Source: Parietichytrium sp. I65-24A (lineage: Eukaryota; Sar; Bigyra; Thraustochytrida; Thraustochytriidae). From it: a stretch of 64,000 nt of DNA. Location of the stretch: the NCBI GenBank assembly GCA_012862575.1, contig BLSF01000017.1, positions 62,001 to 126,000 of the forward strand, read 5' to 3'. Positions 1-10,926 of this stretch are shown here, one piece after another. A program made the translations under genes and the position numbers. The first letter of the stretch is position 1. Every line of letters starts with the position of its first letter. The notes beneath the pieces were generated by a model. That model was not told where the DNA came from and ran no database searches. It worked only from the letters and a program-made list of their open reading frames with translations.

Positions 1-663
1 CTTCCCGAATCAGTTCGTTGTTCGCTCCAGGTTTTGTAGTCTTACCTAGCCACAGCCTTCCACTTCTTACCAGTGGAAGCTCCTCGACCGCCAGCGTCCA
101 GCACTTCAACTAGTGCAAGTTACATTTATCACTAAGCAAGCCCGGTCGCCCAAGCGCCCCGGCTCCAATCAGAGACTTCGCGAGCGCGGGAAGGACGTGC
201 GTGTCGAAATTTGAGTCTCTCCAACTTTTCTGTGCCTCTTCCAGTGGCTCGAATCGAGAGGCAGAGAAATCTGATCCTCAATTTGGTCCGACTCGAGATT
301 CAATCAGAGTCGCCTTCCACATTGGCGAAACAAAAAAAGTAAAACAAATTCACAGAACCACACAGGCCTGCGAGGTGGTGCGACTCACCGCCTGTAGTTA
401 TCCCTATCCGTTTCAGTAGTAGTTGAAACGCTGCCTGCGGGCCACAGTTCGCCGAAAAGTCACAACTCCAAGCTAGCCAGCCATCAGATTATACTCTAGT
501 CGGCGAAAGACACTCTTGAGGGAGCCTCGTTCTGTGGAGGAAATAAGTATCAGGACGGGAAAAAAGCGGAGGCGAAGACTGGAGACGGCGAGGTCTGTGA
601 GCAGCAAGAGAGTGGGGGCAAGAACTGCAACCAGTTGCGATTCCCGATTTTCACAGGCCGACG

Positions 664-1082
664 ACGAAATTCACATCGCGATTTGATCCGCCAGACTCCT
701 TTGCAACGCCGTGTCTTACCTCGTTAAGCACCTTCTTACCGCACGAAATTCACATCACCCGTGTCGACAAGATCGCCCGAGCATTAGCGGACATTACTGG
801 GTGCCCTGATTCTCACGAAACTCGCACCGCAATTGATCCACCAGATTCAAGAAAATAGTCAAGTGCTAGCTGCGATAGGGCGACTCTTATCGCTCGAAAT
901 TCACATCACCGGTGTCGACGTTCCCGGGGTGTTCTATTGGTGACTATCAGATTGCGCTAGTGACGAAATTCACAGCGCGATTTGCTGGTGTCGAATCGTG
1001 GCGTAAGAACCCTTCTAGTGGAAACCACTGGGATTCAGAGTTCTTGACCAACGAAAACCAACACCAAATTCACATCCCTGTT
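664..1082. repeat. Degenerate tandem repeat, ~75-bp half units in a ~150-bp dimer
   Basis: The core CGAAATTCACATC, or a close variant, begins at about 664, 744, 816, 895, 964 and 1065. Two flavours alternate. The 664, 816 and 964 copies continue with a GCGATTTGATCCGCCAG-like sequence (the 964 copy only partly). The 744 and 895 copies continue with ACC(C/G)GTGTCGAC. Same-flavour spacing is 152, 148 and 151 bp, so the higher-order unit is about 150 bp. The sequence between cores has largely diverged, which suggests an old array or conserved short boxes. Confidence 0.6.
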
Positions 1083-3431
1083 TCGGCTGAGGCACAGATT
1101 TCGCGTCGGCGTTAACGGCAGACGTAGCTACTCGTAAAGGGAGCCTCCAGGCACAGGAGAGAAATTCTGATACAGATCCAGCCCGTGGCACGATTTTTGC
1201 ACCTGGACTATACTTTCTTGCCGGGATTCCTCCGTCCGTTTCGCACCCAAGATTTCTCTCCCGCTCCTCTCGCCATAGAGCGGTTCGCAATCCTGCTATA
1301 CTACCCTCTAACCTCCCACTAAGACTACAGCCGACGAACCCAGCGCACACCTACCGTCTGTTACTACCCCTCACCTACTTTATTGTATAGCCCAACAGCC
1401 AGCGAGCTCCGGGAGAGTGCTATCGGCATTCTATACAATAGAGTAGGAGGCGGGAAAGAGGAAGAAGAGGAGCCTGCGTGCACCCCACAGCCTCAACAAG
1501 TTCACATCGTTGAGAAAGTGGACGACATAATCAGGTGGCCAGTCTGCATTCGGAGAGAGAGACATTGATTTTCTTTTCATTCATTCATCCTGCGGAGAAG
1601 AGCACCAGCTCCACGTCGTTCGATCTTCTCAAGTCAACTTGTTTGAATTATATCCATCGCGCTTATTGGCAGAGGGGTTATTGCGCACAATACTTTTGCA
1701 AATAACAACTCAACAACAGTTGGAGGTACCGGTACTGAGTTAGTTCTCAGTCTACTCAGCGGCTTGCAACGCGTCAATCAGCCAATCGCCGCTTCATAGA
1801 ACCCCGCTCCACGCTTGCGTGAGGGTTGGAACGGGACTCTTACGTAAATCGGCAGAACCGGTGCACGCAGTCAGACTCCCGAAAGATTCATACGCGGGCG
1901 GCGTTGACACGGAGTACTGCCCGCGAGAACTTTTTGGATTTTCTCATCGAACAACTGCAAGCCACTCGCGCCAAAGCGACTGACTCGGTACTGACGGTGA
2001 GTGCTTGCTTGGTACAGTACATCGCTCACGCCGTAACGAACGAGCGAACGGTCAGCCAGACTGCAGGCAGCAGCAGCAGCAGGGTTCACTCAGTTAGCAC
2101 GAAGAGTGGCAGCTTGGCTACAATCGACTTCGCATCGCAACGCCAATCCCACGCAGCCCGCTTTGAGGGATTTGAGAGATTTGAGAGATTTGAGAGCAGC
2201 CTGATTGAGGATTGATAATTCGCTACTTTTTAAGACAGTTGTCTTGGCTATAAATCGATCGAAATTCGACAATCTCCACACTCCCTCGCAATCGACGAGT
2301 CACACGAGTCACTCCTTCAATAGTGGGCGACTGACTTGTTATCCACTCGCAGACACTGACTTAGCGGCGTTCGTATTGGACGGAGGGTATACGTTTGTCT
2401 CCTAGGCGTCCTACCCGCGTCCCTACGCGTCCCAGGTAGTGTACTCCTAGGAAAGAGGGAAGACGCACCCACTCGTCACTCGGAGTATAGTGTCCCGCTA
2501 GGAGGAGGTAGAAAGGTCACTGCCATCTCTTCCGACCGAGGGATTCCTAATCCGCGCTTAGTGATTGAGGTAGCGTCCCGCTGAGTCCATCACCACGCCT
2601 TCCCGCACGAGTGGGTTAGCGTGCAGCTAATAGTGAGGGTAGGAGTACGAATTTTGTGAGAATTTGGCCCCCCACAGATCTTCCCAGGACTCAGACTGAC
2701 GTGATTATCGATTCATATATCTGCACATTAGGAGTGGGAGGAGGCAGGATTTCCCATCGTAGCGAGTCGCGACACAACAAGGGCACGGTTCGCGTCGTGA
2801 GAACATCGAATCCTGGGGCAATTCGGGACTTGGACTGCTATATATTACTATAGCTCACTACCCTTCAGAACATTCCGATCCCCCCGGGGTTCCCACGGAG
2901 ACTGACTGATAAATAGACTCCCTCCCTACGCTGTTTGTACAACGCATCCGACCCGTTCCATCACCGACGCCTACCATCCAGCTAGCTTATTGGATAATAC
3001 AGACCCACGGCATCACGGTTCCGGACGAAGTCTCTCCATCGCTAGCTTAGGAGTCTTACCACGGTTGGGGAAGAAGAAGAATTTGGCCGATTAGCAATCA
3101 CCTACTCCACGGGTATCCCTTGCGAGTGCGTGACACAGGCCCGGAAGGAGAAGGAAGGGCTATCTCCAGCTACCTTCCCGTTAGAGCTTCACCGGAGCCT
3201 GGAAAAGAAACAGGGAAGGGCGACGACGTTTGAAATTCGGAGCGCACCGAGGTTCTTCACTATCCACCTGCCACCGAAAACGCTAATCATAAAAAGTCGG
3301 CGTCGCTCAAACTCACATTCTGCCTTCCCGCGCGGGTGAAACCCTCGGCTCCAGCCTCTAGCGGCGACTAGCTTATACCATAGGATCCTTGAAGAGACGG
3401 ACTCGCGAGAGGTGAGGCCGATCGTGGAGAG

Positions 3432-3512
3432 TTGAGCAAACCCCAAATTGAACCAAGCGATAATTGACAGATTGACAGATTTGACAGATTGATCGATTGA
3501 GCAAACCCCAAA
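3432..3512. repeat. Direct repeat flanking a TTGACAGA microrepeat
   Basis: The 15-16-base sequence TTGAGCAAACCCCAAA occurs at 3432-3447 and again at 3497-3512. Between the copies lie three near-perfect TTGACAGA units and a GATCGATT. The block sits 65-145 bp before the start of the small gene at 3579, in its presumed promoter or leader. Confidence 0.65.
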
Positions 3513-3578
3513 CGCAGCGAATCGCGATCAGAGAAAGAAAAGAGAGAAGAAGAAAAGACCTTACGCACAGCAGACAAG

Positions 3579-3893
3579 ATGACCGCAGGAATGATGAGGA
3601 GAAGAGAGTCGCTGAGCTTGTCTCTGCCGGACAAGATCAAGGTGATGCGCATTAAAGGGCCTGAAGAAGAGAGCTTCGAGCGCGCAAACATCTCCAGCGA
3701 CTCGATTGAGTTCGTTGCAGAGCCACGCAAGGAGACCTGGATGGACAGAATGAGGAGAAACTTGAACGGAGAGGTGCAGGAGCCAAAGTCGCCCCTGCAG
3801 AAGAGCGTGCTCAAGCAGCTGTCCGACAACGGCATGTCTACTAGAGCTGCTCTCAAGCAGGTCAAGTTCTTGCTGGGCGAGACTGACTTGTAA
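3579..3893 (+). CDS. Small hypothetical protein (104 aa)
   Basis: I do not recognise this protein. The ATG follows an A/G-rich leader, and the frame uses C/G-ending codons (CTG, AAG, GAG) like the larger genes here, which is why I accept it as real. The product is hydrophilic with no signal peptide or membrane segment. It has a basic start with a possible phosphosite (RRRES near residue 10), an acidic middle, a WMDRMRR patch near residue 54, and a C-terminal part (about 70-100) that looks helical and ends in LLGETDL. It points towards the membrane-protein gene on the other strand; their 3' ends are 556 bp apart. A plus-strand AATAAA occurs near 4350 in that gap. Confidence 0.6.
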   Translation: MTAGMMRRRESLSLSLPDKIKVMRIKGPEEESFERANISSDSIEFVAEPRKETWMDRMRRNLNGEVQEPKSPLQKSVLKQLSDNGMSTRAALKQVKFLLGETDL

Positions 3894-4449
3894 ATCCTCG
3901 CCATTCGCGATCTTCACACACAATTTCTGTTTTGTACCTCGCTGGTCTCCAGACCTGCTTTCGAGCAATTTTTTAAATCTTGTTTTCTTAACGAGAACAG
4001 CGTGGCCACCCGACGTTTTGGTGGCGCCTCATGGCGCTTTGTACATATCTTTTTGGCCTGCACAACGCGTTTATCCGCGATTTTGATCTGCGCAAACCAG
4101 TTTTGAACGATGTTTTCGATTTTCACCATCTGACTGGTTAACTTACTGTAAAGAAATTAAACTTTTGACACATCATTTTCATTTCAAGAACCACCTTTCC
4201 AAACCCTTCCATACTTCAAAGGAGCAAAGGAGCGAGTCTGCCAAAGTCTTTTTAAGAAGGCGGAGAAATCGCGGTCTGTCGTCCGGGTCACTGCCGCATC
4301 TTAGTGGATGTCGTCGCACGCTGGTGCGTTGGCCCGGAGGGCGTTGTAAATAAAGTATTGACTGTTTTTAAAAAAAAATGACAAAAACACAGAATTTATC
4401 TTTGTGCAATGGTACACACGCAAAAGTAATTCAAAAACACTTCTTTTTT

Positions 4450-4914
4450 CTAGTCCAGCAAAGGGTCTGTGATCACTTCCTCTTCAAAGTCTTGCGTCAA
4501 GGCAACCTGGAGTTTGTAGATCCCAGTGGACATAAAGGAGAATGTAATTGAGATGAAGAGCGCACCGACCTTGTCCCGCATCGTGATGTCCGATGCAGAG
4601 GACGTCATCAATACCACAAAGAGAACCACCTCGCAGAGCGCTCTCAGACCGACGAGGCCCGCGAAGACCAACAAACTAACGCGAGAGAGCTCGCAGGTCG
4701 CTTGGATGCCAACGAAAAGTGCCATACCCGCAAGCGACACGGACATCACGTTGAGAGCCAGCGGCCCGTGCAGCATGCCCAGATCAATCAGAACCCCTTG
4801 AAACAGCACCACACACCCCAGCGCGGCGCACCTCAGCGCGATCCATCTCCTCGCGAACACCTTGGCCTCCTCGGCGCACTCAAACCTGAAGTTCCAGCAC
4901 TGCAGAACGCTCAT
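4450..4914 (-). CDS. Four-helix membrane protein, function unknown (154 aa)
   Basis: The frame is open to 5046, but it opens at GTG and its first 44 codons run through a low-complexity AATTCCCA-type repeat. The first ATG is at 4914, which I take as the start. Four hydrophobic segments lie at about residues 25-45, 53-73, 80-103 and 116-139. They are followed by a short acidic cytosol-like tail ending DPLLD. The first 20 residues are polar with two cysteines. No conserved family motif is visible, so this is a small tetraspanning protein without an assigned role. It is convergent with the small gene at 3579-3893. Confidence 0.6.
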   Translation of the reverse strand: MSVLQCWNFRFECAEEAKVFARRWIALRCAALGCVVLFQGVLIDLGMLHGPLALNVMSVSLAGMALFVGIQATCELSRVSLLVFAGLVGLRALCEVVLFVVLMTSSASDITMRDKVGALFISITFSFMSTGIYKLQVALTQDFEEEVITDPLLD

Positions 4915-5465
4915 CGCTCCCCGAGCCGAGCGCTTCGCACAGCTACGTGCCGCCGCTTCCCAAATTCCCAATGCCAAGAGCTTTCCCGCGCACTCTCTAT
5001 CGCTACGTACCTCCAATTCCCAGTTCCCAATTCCGAATTCCGCCACCGTGATGACCGTGATGACCGTGATGACTGTGTTGAGGGTGATAACTTGACCGTG
5101 ACGAGTCTCGAGCGAACGGCTAGAAACGCAAACGCCGCGTTACATCTGGACCCGGACGCGCGTCTACTCGTGCGTTGGCGGCTCGGGCTGAGCTTGTGCG
5201 CATTTACTGCGCAATAATCTGGCCGCCTCAAATGCCTCAACTGCCTCAACCTCGAAAGGCGCTCCGCACCCACGGCGCCACCGCGAGGCTGGCACTTTTG
5301 CCGCGCAAGTCTGCAGAACAGTAGAACATAAATGAACAGAATGAGAGAGTAGCGTGTGAGTATGAGTATGAGTATGGGAAGTGAAAGCGTTTCATGAGTA
5401 CTAGTACCGGTTTCATGTATTTTCATGTGCATAGTTTACATGGCTCCAAGAGCTCCAAGGCTCAG

Positions 5466-5518
5466 GATTGCTTGGATTACCTGGATTGCTTGGATTGTTT
5501 GGATTGTTTGGATTGTTT
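5466..5518. repeat. TTGGATTG-type minisatellite
   Basis: About six imperfect copies of a TTGGATTG / CTGGATTG unit in direct order. Confidence 0.75.
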
Positions 5519-6931
5519 TCGCAGTCGACGGCAGGGAGATTTACCTGAGGACCCTTCGTGCGGAGAAAGGCTCGAACGAGGGTTTTACGCCCTTTTAGTC
5601 ACGCTGATTAAAGCAGTTGGGCTGCGCGACTTGGAACATGGCGAAGATGGCATGCTGGTTCGCGGGTCCCAGCGGGGAGGCTCCTTCGAGCCGCGCACAA
5701 CGTCAGGCGGGAGGATTATCTGAGCGTGAACTCATTGAGTTGGCCGTGAGTACAAACAATTGTTGTTTGGCTTCTTTCTTTGTCGGCAATCATGGACGTG
5801 AAAGATGACACAGGCAACCGCTGAAGCGAACCAAGCTTTGCGAAGATACTTAATTGGGCATGGAGCGTTCCGTTGGGAGACGAGTTCCGTTCATATTTTA
5901 CTGTTCAACAAGTTGATGATGGCAGTCTCCAGGTTGGGAAATCCGTGCGCCATTCTTTGTCCCATTTTCACCAGGCCTGCTGTACCTGCTGCCAGTGCTG
6001 CTGCGAAGTCACGTTCAAAAGTTCTGAATTCTGAATTTCAAGTTCTGATGACTTTAAACGGCTCAATGGCTGACAGAGTTTCACTGGCAGGTCCTTCGTG
6101 ATGCACGAGTTCAGAATCCAGGTCGCAGATCACAAATCATCACCCGCTCGACATTTCGTGCTCCCTAAATTGAACGAAAAAATCTGTTCTGAATTCTGTA
6201 ATTGTAAAATGAAACCCTGCAAAGTGTTCTAGTACCCGCACGTTCGCGAGAGAGCATGTTTTGGGGCGGAAAGACAATCATGAGAGTATTCCACACTCGC
6301 GCGCACTGCACTACACTCCCTGACGCTCCCTGAAGCTCGCTGAGCTTACATTTGGACCAACCCGAATCTCATCAGCACGGTCCACAGGCTCCAGAGCGGA
6401 GCAGCCATCTCCTCGTGCTGCGTGTACTTTTACAACTCTGGACAGCTTGATCTGACTGACTTTGTTCACTGTCAAATGCACAACTTTTTTTTTCCTCTCT
6501 GACAGTCAGACTAGTCAGAGGCACTTCCTTACAGCACTTTCGAGGTACCAAAATTGCTACCCACAACTAACTTATAATATAGGACCAATTCCTCCTACCA
6601 GCTAGTGCTATTATTTGGTTAGCTATACAATTACATCGCCTTTTCTATTTGTGTTAAGGACTCCTACTCGCGAATACAGATACTACTCAATACTCATACC
6701 GTTCTCCTCGCGCGAGTCAGGACTACTTGGAGAGCTAGCTCCACAGTAGTCCTGAGGTGTGTGCCACGTGCGGTGAGGAAAGAGGTGGATCAGGTGTTAG
6801 TAGTTATTAACCAAAAGCATAAGAGCTCTTATTATTGCCACAAAATGATACAGCGCTAGGAGTGGATGGTGTACAACGGTATGAAAGAGTGCGTAAGGAC
6901 AGATCAGGTTGGCAGGCAGAGAGTGAATTCG

Positions 6932-6967
6932 CATTTTCACATTTTCACATTTTCACGTTTTCACATT
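6932..6967. repeat. ATTTTCAC octamer tract
   Basis: Four direct copies of ATTTTCAC or GTTTTCAC. Confidence 0.75.
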
Positions 6968-8575
6968 CTTCATTCGAACATTGAGATAGATTGATAACAA
7001 GATCAATCAAGAAGACAGTCACTTACAACCCAATGAAACGAGAGTGAATGAAAAAAAAACCTTGTTTTTTTGTTGTCCACAGCGCAGCTCGCGAGTTCTG
7101 CCACATCAAATCATCTCGTATCTCAAGTTGTGGGTTTCTTCTCCCACGCTGCACACCACTCGAGACTCGAGCTGGCTCGGCTAGCACGGCCAGGCCGCGG
7201 TGGAATCTGTATGAATTGGTGGAACAACAAATTGCTGGACCGGAGTCAATATTTGGCCACAAAATAAATGAAAATGAATGAAAATGAAAATGAAAATGTG
7301 CTCTCTCTCCGATCCCGTTCGATCGATGACTTTCAAAGTTTTAGCTGGGCAGCCAAAGTGCTCGCGAGGCGATGGGAAGGAACAAAAATGGGCCGACCAG
7401 CTTGTTCTACTGCACTAGCACAACCCTTGTGTACTCAGTACTTGCGCTGCTTTCAAGGTTGTTGTTGTTTGATGTGTACTAACTTACTAGTTGTTGTTGG
7501 CAGCGCACGAGGTGTGGTGGCTGAGAGATGCTGAGAGAGCCAAGCCGGCTCGCGAAGAAGTAGAGCACGTTGATTGAATTGACAACAATGTTATGCGTTC
7601 GGATGCCGACCGACTCGGAGGGGTTGGATTAGATGTTATGATGTTGATGAATGAGTTGAGTTCACCGTCAATCGACGACTGGAATTTGGCGTATTATCTC
7701 ACGAAATTCCGAGTCAACACGAGTCAACACGAGGTACCGCGTATGCTTCGGCCAGCAGAAAAGAATATAGGCCGTGTCATCGATGACTCCACTGCTGGCA
7801 ATTTCTCGCCGTCTGAATGCGAGTAAGTTGCTTTTTTTTGGCGAGAAACAACTTTCTTTCGGTCTCGAGCCATCTCGAGCCTTTCCGAGTCCGAGTCTGT
7901 GGACGGCAGTGAAGGGCTTTTGCACGAGTAGTCAGAGTAGGCAGAGTAGGCTGGCTTCCATCGTCCCGCTAATTTATTTTGTCGGTCGATACGAGTTGCG
8001 GCAGAGGTGTGCGTGCAAGTGCATAGTTTACAGTCGTTTGCGAGGCTCGCCAGCCTTCTCATGGCTTCTTGCTCCGGAGGTGGAGAGTGTCGAGAGTGTC
8101 GTGAGAATTGAAACAAATACCTTTCGCCACTGCTCACTGCTCACTCTTCGCAGACATTGCGAGGGGTGTACGAGTACGAGACTCTTTCGCCGGTCGGTAG
8201 CGTTGAAAATAAACGCTTTCGCTCCTGAGCGAAAGTGAAAGGTCAAAGGAAGGTGGAAGCAGAGTAGGCAATTACACGTCAGAATAGCTCACAGTACACT
8301 CCGAGAGCAGTGCAGAGAGAGCAGAACAAAGCAAACCAAGGAATCTCTGGCCAGTCTTGAGTCAGCCAAAGGTGTGCAAGTGCACAGTGAGTTTCGCTCC
8401 AATCTTGCTGCGCCAGTCCCAAATACTCACGAAACCAACTCGAGGCCAACTGCGAGGGGTCTGCCACGTCTGCCAGCTGCGCCGCGTTGTGGCTGAGCTA
8501 GACAGGACGCCTGTCGCGCGCTTTCATTGATCGACCAAGCGAATCAGACCAGACCAGCTTAGAAAAAGGCCTCAG

Positions 8576-9850
8576 ATGGGCGTCACGTTCGACCTCGATT
8601 TTGATGTTGCGGAGGTGGTGGAGTCGGAAACCAGCTCGCTCTCGAGCAGCAGCGATGAAGACAGCGAATTTGGGGATGTGGAAGCCGTTGTCATAGACGA
8701 CTTTGAAGCGGAAGATGTTCTCGACTGCCCTGCGCTGCAATCGTCCACATCTTCGTCTTCGGCGGCCGGCCTCAAGCGCAAGCTAGAGAGCCTTGCGTCC
8801 ATGCGAGAGGCAGCAAAGGCGGCCATGGTGAACAGCTGCAAGTTCCAGGTGAAACGGAGAAAGGGGTGTGTGGTCGCGGACATTGGAAGCGCGTGCTGCC
8901 AAAACAAACGTGTATCTATGGAAGATTACGTGACCGTGGAAAGCGACCTCACGGGAAGCGAGAGCGAGAATCCAGTGGTATACGTTGGTGTCTTTGACGG
9001 GCACAGCGGGCCAGAAACAAGCCGCGCGCTGCACCAGCGCTTGCATAACCGCGTCAAAGAAAACCTTCACTCCTGGGAAAGCGCCTCGGAGTGCCTCTCT
9101 CAAACATTTCTAGATTTTGACCTCGAGCTTTTGGACGAAACCAGGGAAAGGCTTGCTGCCTCGAGATCTGTGGTGGCTTCCGCTGACAAAATGGAGTTCC
9201 GCAGCCTTCGCGCATGTAAGTCCCGAAAACAGAGCTTGCAAAGACTCACACTTCAAAACACCACCCCACATGATTCTGGTTCTGCCGCAACAGTTGTCAT
9301 GGTGAATGGCAATGTCTGCAACCTCGCCTGGCTCGGGGATTGTAGAGCTGTGCTTGCAAGCGATGGTCAAGCTGTCGAACTGACAAAGGACCATCGTGTC
9401 GCCGACCCTCAAGAATTACAACGCGTGCTCGCCTGTGGGGGTATTGTGAGCTCAAATGGAAGGCTTTTCCACGAAACAAACTTATCGCGCGCCTTCGGCA
9501 GCTTTAAGCATAAACTCCATCAGCTAGAGGCAGATGAAGAAGACGTTGGCCACAGTACTGGCTTTTCAAACTTTTCCGCAGACCAGGACCTGCAAACGAA
9601 AAACCCTTTGTCACCTACCCCCGAGCTCAAACAGATCACCTTTTCGCTCAAGGATGAGTTCTTGATTGTTGGTTCTGATGGGGTGTGGGACTCGATTAGC
9701 AACGAAGAGGCAGTCAACTCCGTCCGTCACAGTCTGAACGTACGCAAGGTGGATGCCAAGTGCGCTGCTATTGAGCTCGTTGAGCTTGCCATGAAGGCCG
9801 GGGCGACTGACAACATTTCGGTGGTCGTTGTTCAGATTAGCTGCCCGTGA
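8576..9850 (+). CDS. PP2C-type Ser/Thr phosphatase, divergent (424 aa)
   Basis: This is a metal-dependent protein phosphatase of the PPM/PP2C family. Visible motifs are RVSMED (112-117), VFDGHSG (139-145), SGSAA (234-238), GDCRAV (254-259), LTKDHR (269-274), VGSDGVWD (365-372) and TDN (411-413), so the aspartates in the DGH, SDG and TDN motifs are present. The segment that is normally SRxxGD reads SRAFGS (304-309), with serine for the usual aspartate. There is also a roughly 45-residue S/T- and charge-rich insertion before the SDGVWD motif. The N-terminal ~95 residues are acidic and serine-rich, then basic (KRKL, KRRK), and could carry a nuclear signal. The ATG is the first in frame. It is convergent with the kappa GST gene (gap 280 bp). 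The family is certain; activity is an open question because of the serine. Confidence 0.9.
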   Translation: MGVTFDLDFDVAEVVESETSSLSSSSDEDSEFGDVEAVVIDDFEAEDVLDCPALQSSTSSSSAAGLKRKLESLASMREAAKAAMVNSCKFQVKRRKGCVVADIGSACCQNKRVSMEDYVTVESDLTGSESENPVVYVGVFDGHSGPETSRALHQRLHNRVKENLHSWESASECLSQTFLDFDLELLDETRERLAASRSVVASADKMEFRSLRACKSRKQSLQRLTLQNTTPHDSGSAATVVMVNGNVCNLAWLGDCRAVLASDGQAVELTKDHRVADPQELQRVLACGGIVSSNGRLFHETNLSRAFGSFKHKLHQLEADEEDVGHSTGFSNFSADQDLQTKNPLSPTPELKQITFSLKDEFLIVGSDGVWDSISNEEAVNSVRHSLNVRKVDAKCAAIELVELAMKAGATDNISVVVVQISCP

Positions 9851-9998
9851 AGGCTTTCCATTGTCATATCGCTTACTCACACTTTTCTTGGCAAGCGAGG
9901 ATGAGAAAAACTGAGATTAAACTGATTATTACGCGAACGCCGGGCAGAGACATCAAACAGCCCGCCCGTGCATGAAATAGAACTTAAATAATTTCCTC

Positions 9999-10026
9999 TT
10001 TATTCGAATACGTAACTGCAAATAAA
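9999..10026. terminator. Opposed poly(A)-like hexamers in a tail-to-tail gap
   Basis: A plus-strand AATAAA at 10021-10026 would serve the PP2C gene ending at 9850. A minus-strand AATAAA (plus TTTATT, 9999-10004) would serve the GST gene ending at 10131. If both are used, the two mRNAs have partly complementary 3' ends. This rests on motifs only. Confidence 0.35.
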
Positions 10027-10130
10027 CGCTTGTACGTGCCTTCAGCAGTATTCGCGCCACTGCTGTTGAGATCACAGAGCAGTATCTTTACTGGACCAAA
10101 GGCCAGCAAAAGTCAAAGGTGAGGTTATGT

Positions 10131-10926
10131 CTACATTTTGCTTACCGTTGGCCGGTCGGGATTTGGGCCATAATATGGTTTCTTGAACAGATATGCAATC
10201 TGCTCAAAGCGATCGGACCCGAAAAAGATCTCGTCCTTGACCGGCCCGTCGACAGTGTCGCCACTGAGAAGAAAAGTTGGGCTGCCATACGCGCCAGCGG
10301 CGATAGCCTCCTCCGTATTCTTTTGCAACCGTGCCTTCACATCTGCGCTATTGCGAATCTCGAACAACTTCTCAATCTCAGCTTGAGAGAAACCAGCGCG
10401 GGAGCAGCACGTGCGCAGAAAGTTGTCATCGATCTTCAAGTCATTCGATGCATCGCGGAACTCGCGGTCGATGTGAATTCCATTTGTAAAACTCTCGGTC
10501 AGCTTGAATACATCCAACTTCTCCACCTGCGCAGCAACAAGCAGACGCTGGCACTGCAAAACCTCGCGGGCGACGCTCGAGAAGAAATTCGACGGCACTG
10601 GAAGCACATCCACGTCGAAGAACTTTCCATTCCGCGCAAGATCGAGGTTCTGCACGATTGCTCTCTGTGGGAGCATTGCCGGAGGCTTGTTCCCGGTGCC
10701 CTGCATGATTCCACCCAAGAAAACAGGTACACTTTCCAGCTCAAACTTCCACAAAGGCTTGTACCTCGTCAAGAATTTGAGCGACAGCATCGACTATACA
10801 CAGACATACACACAGCGCACCAAACAATTTTCGTCAGCCTCCTCTCTCACCCTTCCTCTGAGCACACGTTCCCTCTGCCAAACTCACGTATGGGCTGATC
10901 ACATCATAAAAGTATCGGATTTTCAT
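10131..10926 (-). CDS. GSTK1: Kappa-class glutathione transferase, two exons, peroxisomal-type C-terminus
   Basis: This is a DsbA-fold glutathione S-transferase of the kappa class. Exon 1 (10888-10926) encodes MKIRYFYDVISPY. A 94-nt intron (10794-10887, GTGAGT...TATAG) follows, and exon 2 (10131-10793) resumes in frame with SMLSLKFLTRYK. The joined protein is 233 aa and reads SPYS at 11-14, where S14 matches the catalytic serine of the family. It continues with GGIMQGTGNKPP and has AYGSPTF and FFGSDRFEQIAYL, both typical of kappa GSTs. The last residues are SKM, a PTS1-like tripeptide; the human enzyme ends in ARL and is found in mitochondria and peroxisomes. One caution is that the final codons contain GGTAAGC, which resembles a donor, but the product length already fits the family. 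It faces the PP2C gene tail-to-tail. Confidence 0.88.

Larger units (their letters stand above)
1..3578. other. Noncoding stretch upstream of the first gene
   Basis: No open frame here has a recognisable domain or coding character. It holds a degenerate tandem repeat (664-1082), a GGTACCGGTACTGAGT palindromic motif near 1725, a TTTGAGAGA microrepeat near 2160-2190, and a direct repeat with a TTGACAGA tract just before the first gene. The last 40 bases before 3579 are rich in A and G, as expected of a 5' leader. A gene with many short exons cannot be excluded by eye. Confidence 0.6.
4915..8575. other. Head-to-head noncoding region with simple repeats
   Basis: This 3.7-kb stretch separates the 5' ends of the membrane-protein gene and the first PP2C gene. 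I see no gene in it. It contains a GTGATGACC triplicate (5045-5077), a TTGGATTG tract (5466-5518), two copies of a TTCTGAATTCTGAATT-type motif (6022-6039 and 6187-6203), an ATTTTCAC tract (6932-6967), a GAAAAT tract (about 7265-7297) and GTAC-rich palindromes (5397-5412 and 7431-7443). Confidence 0.55.

Noticed and set aside
3368-3968. Long minus-strand frames opposite the small gene at 3579
   Set aside because: They are shadows of the plus-strand coding sequence; their composition follows its complement.
4915-5046. N-terminal extension of the four-helix membrane protein
   Set aside because: The upstream frame opens at GTG, not ATG, and is encoded by a low-complexity AATTCCCA-type repeat; the first ATG is 4914.
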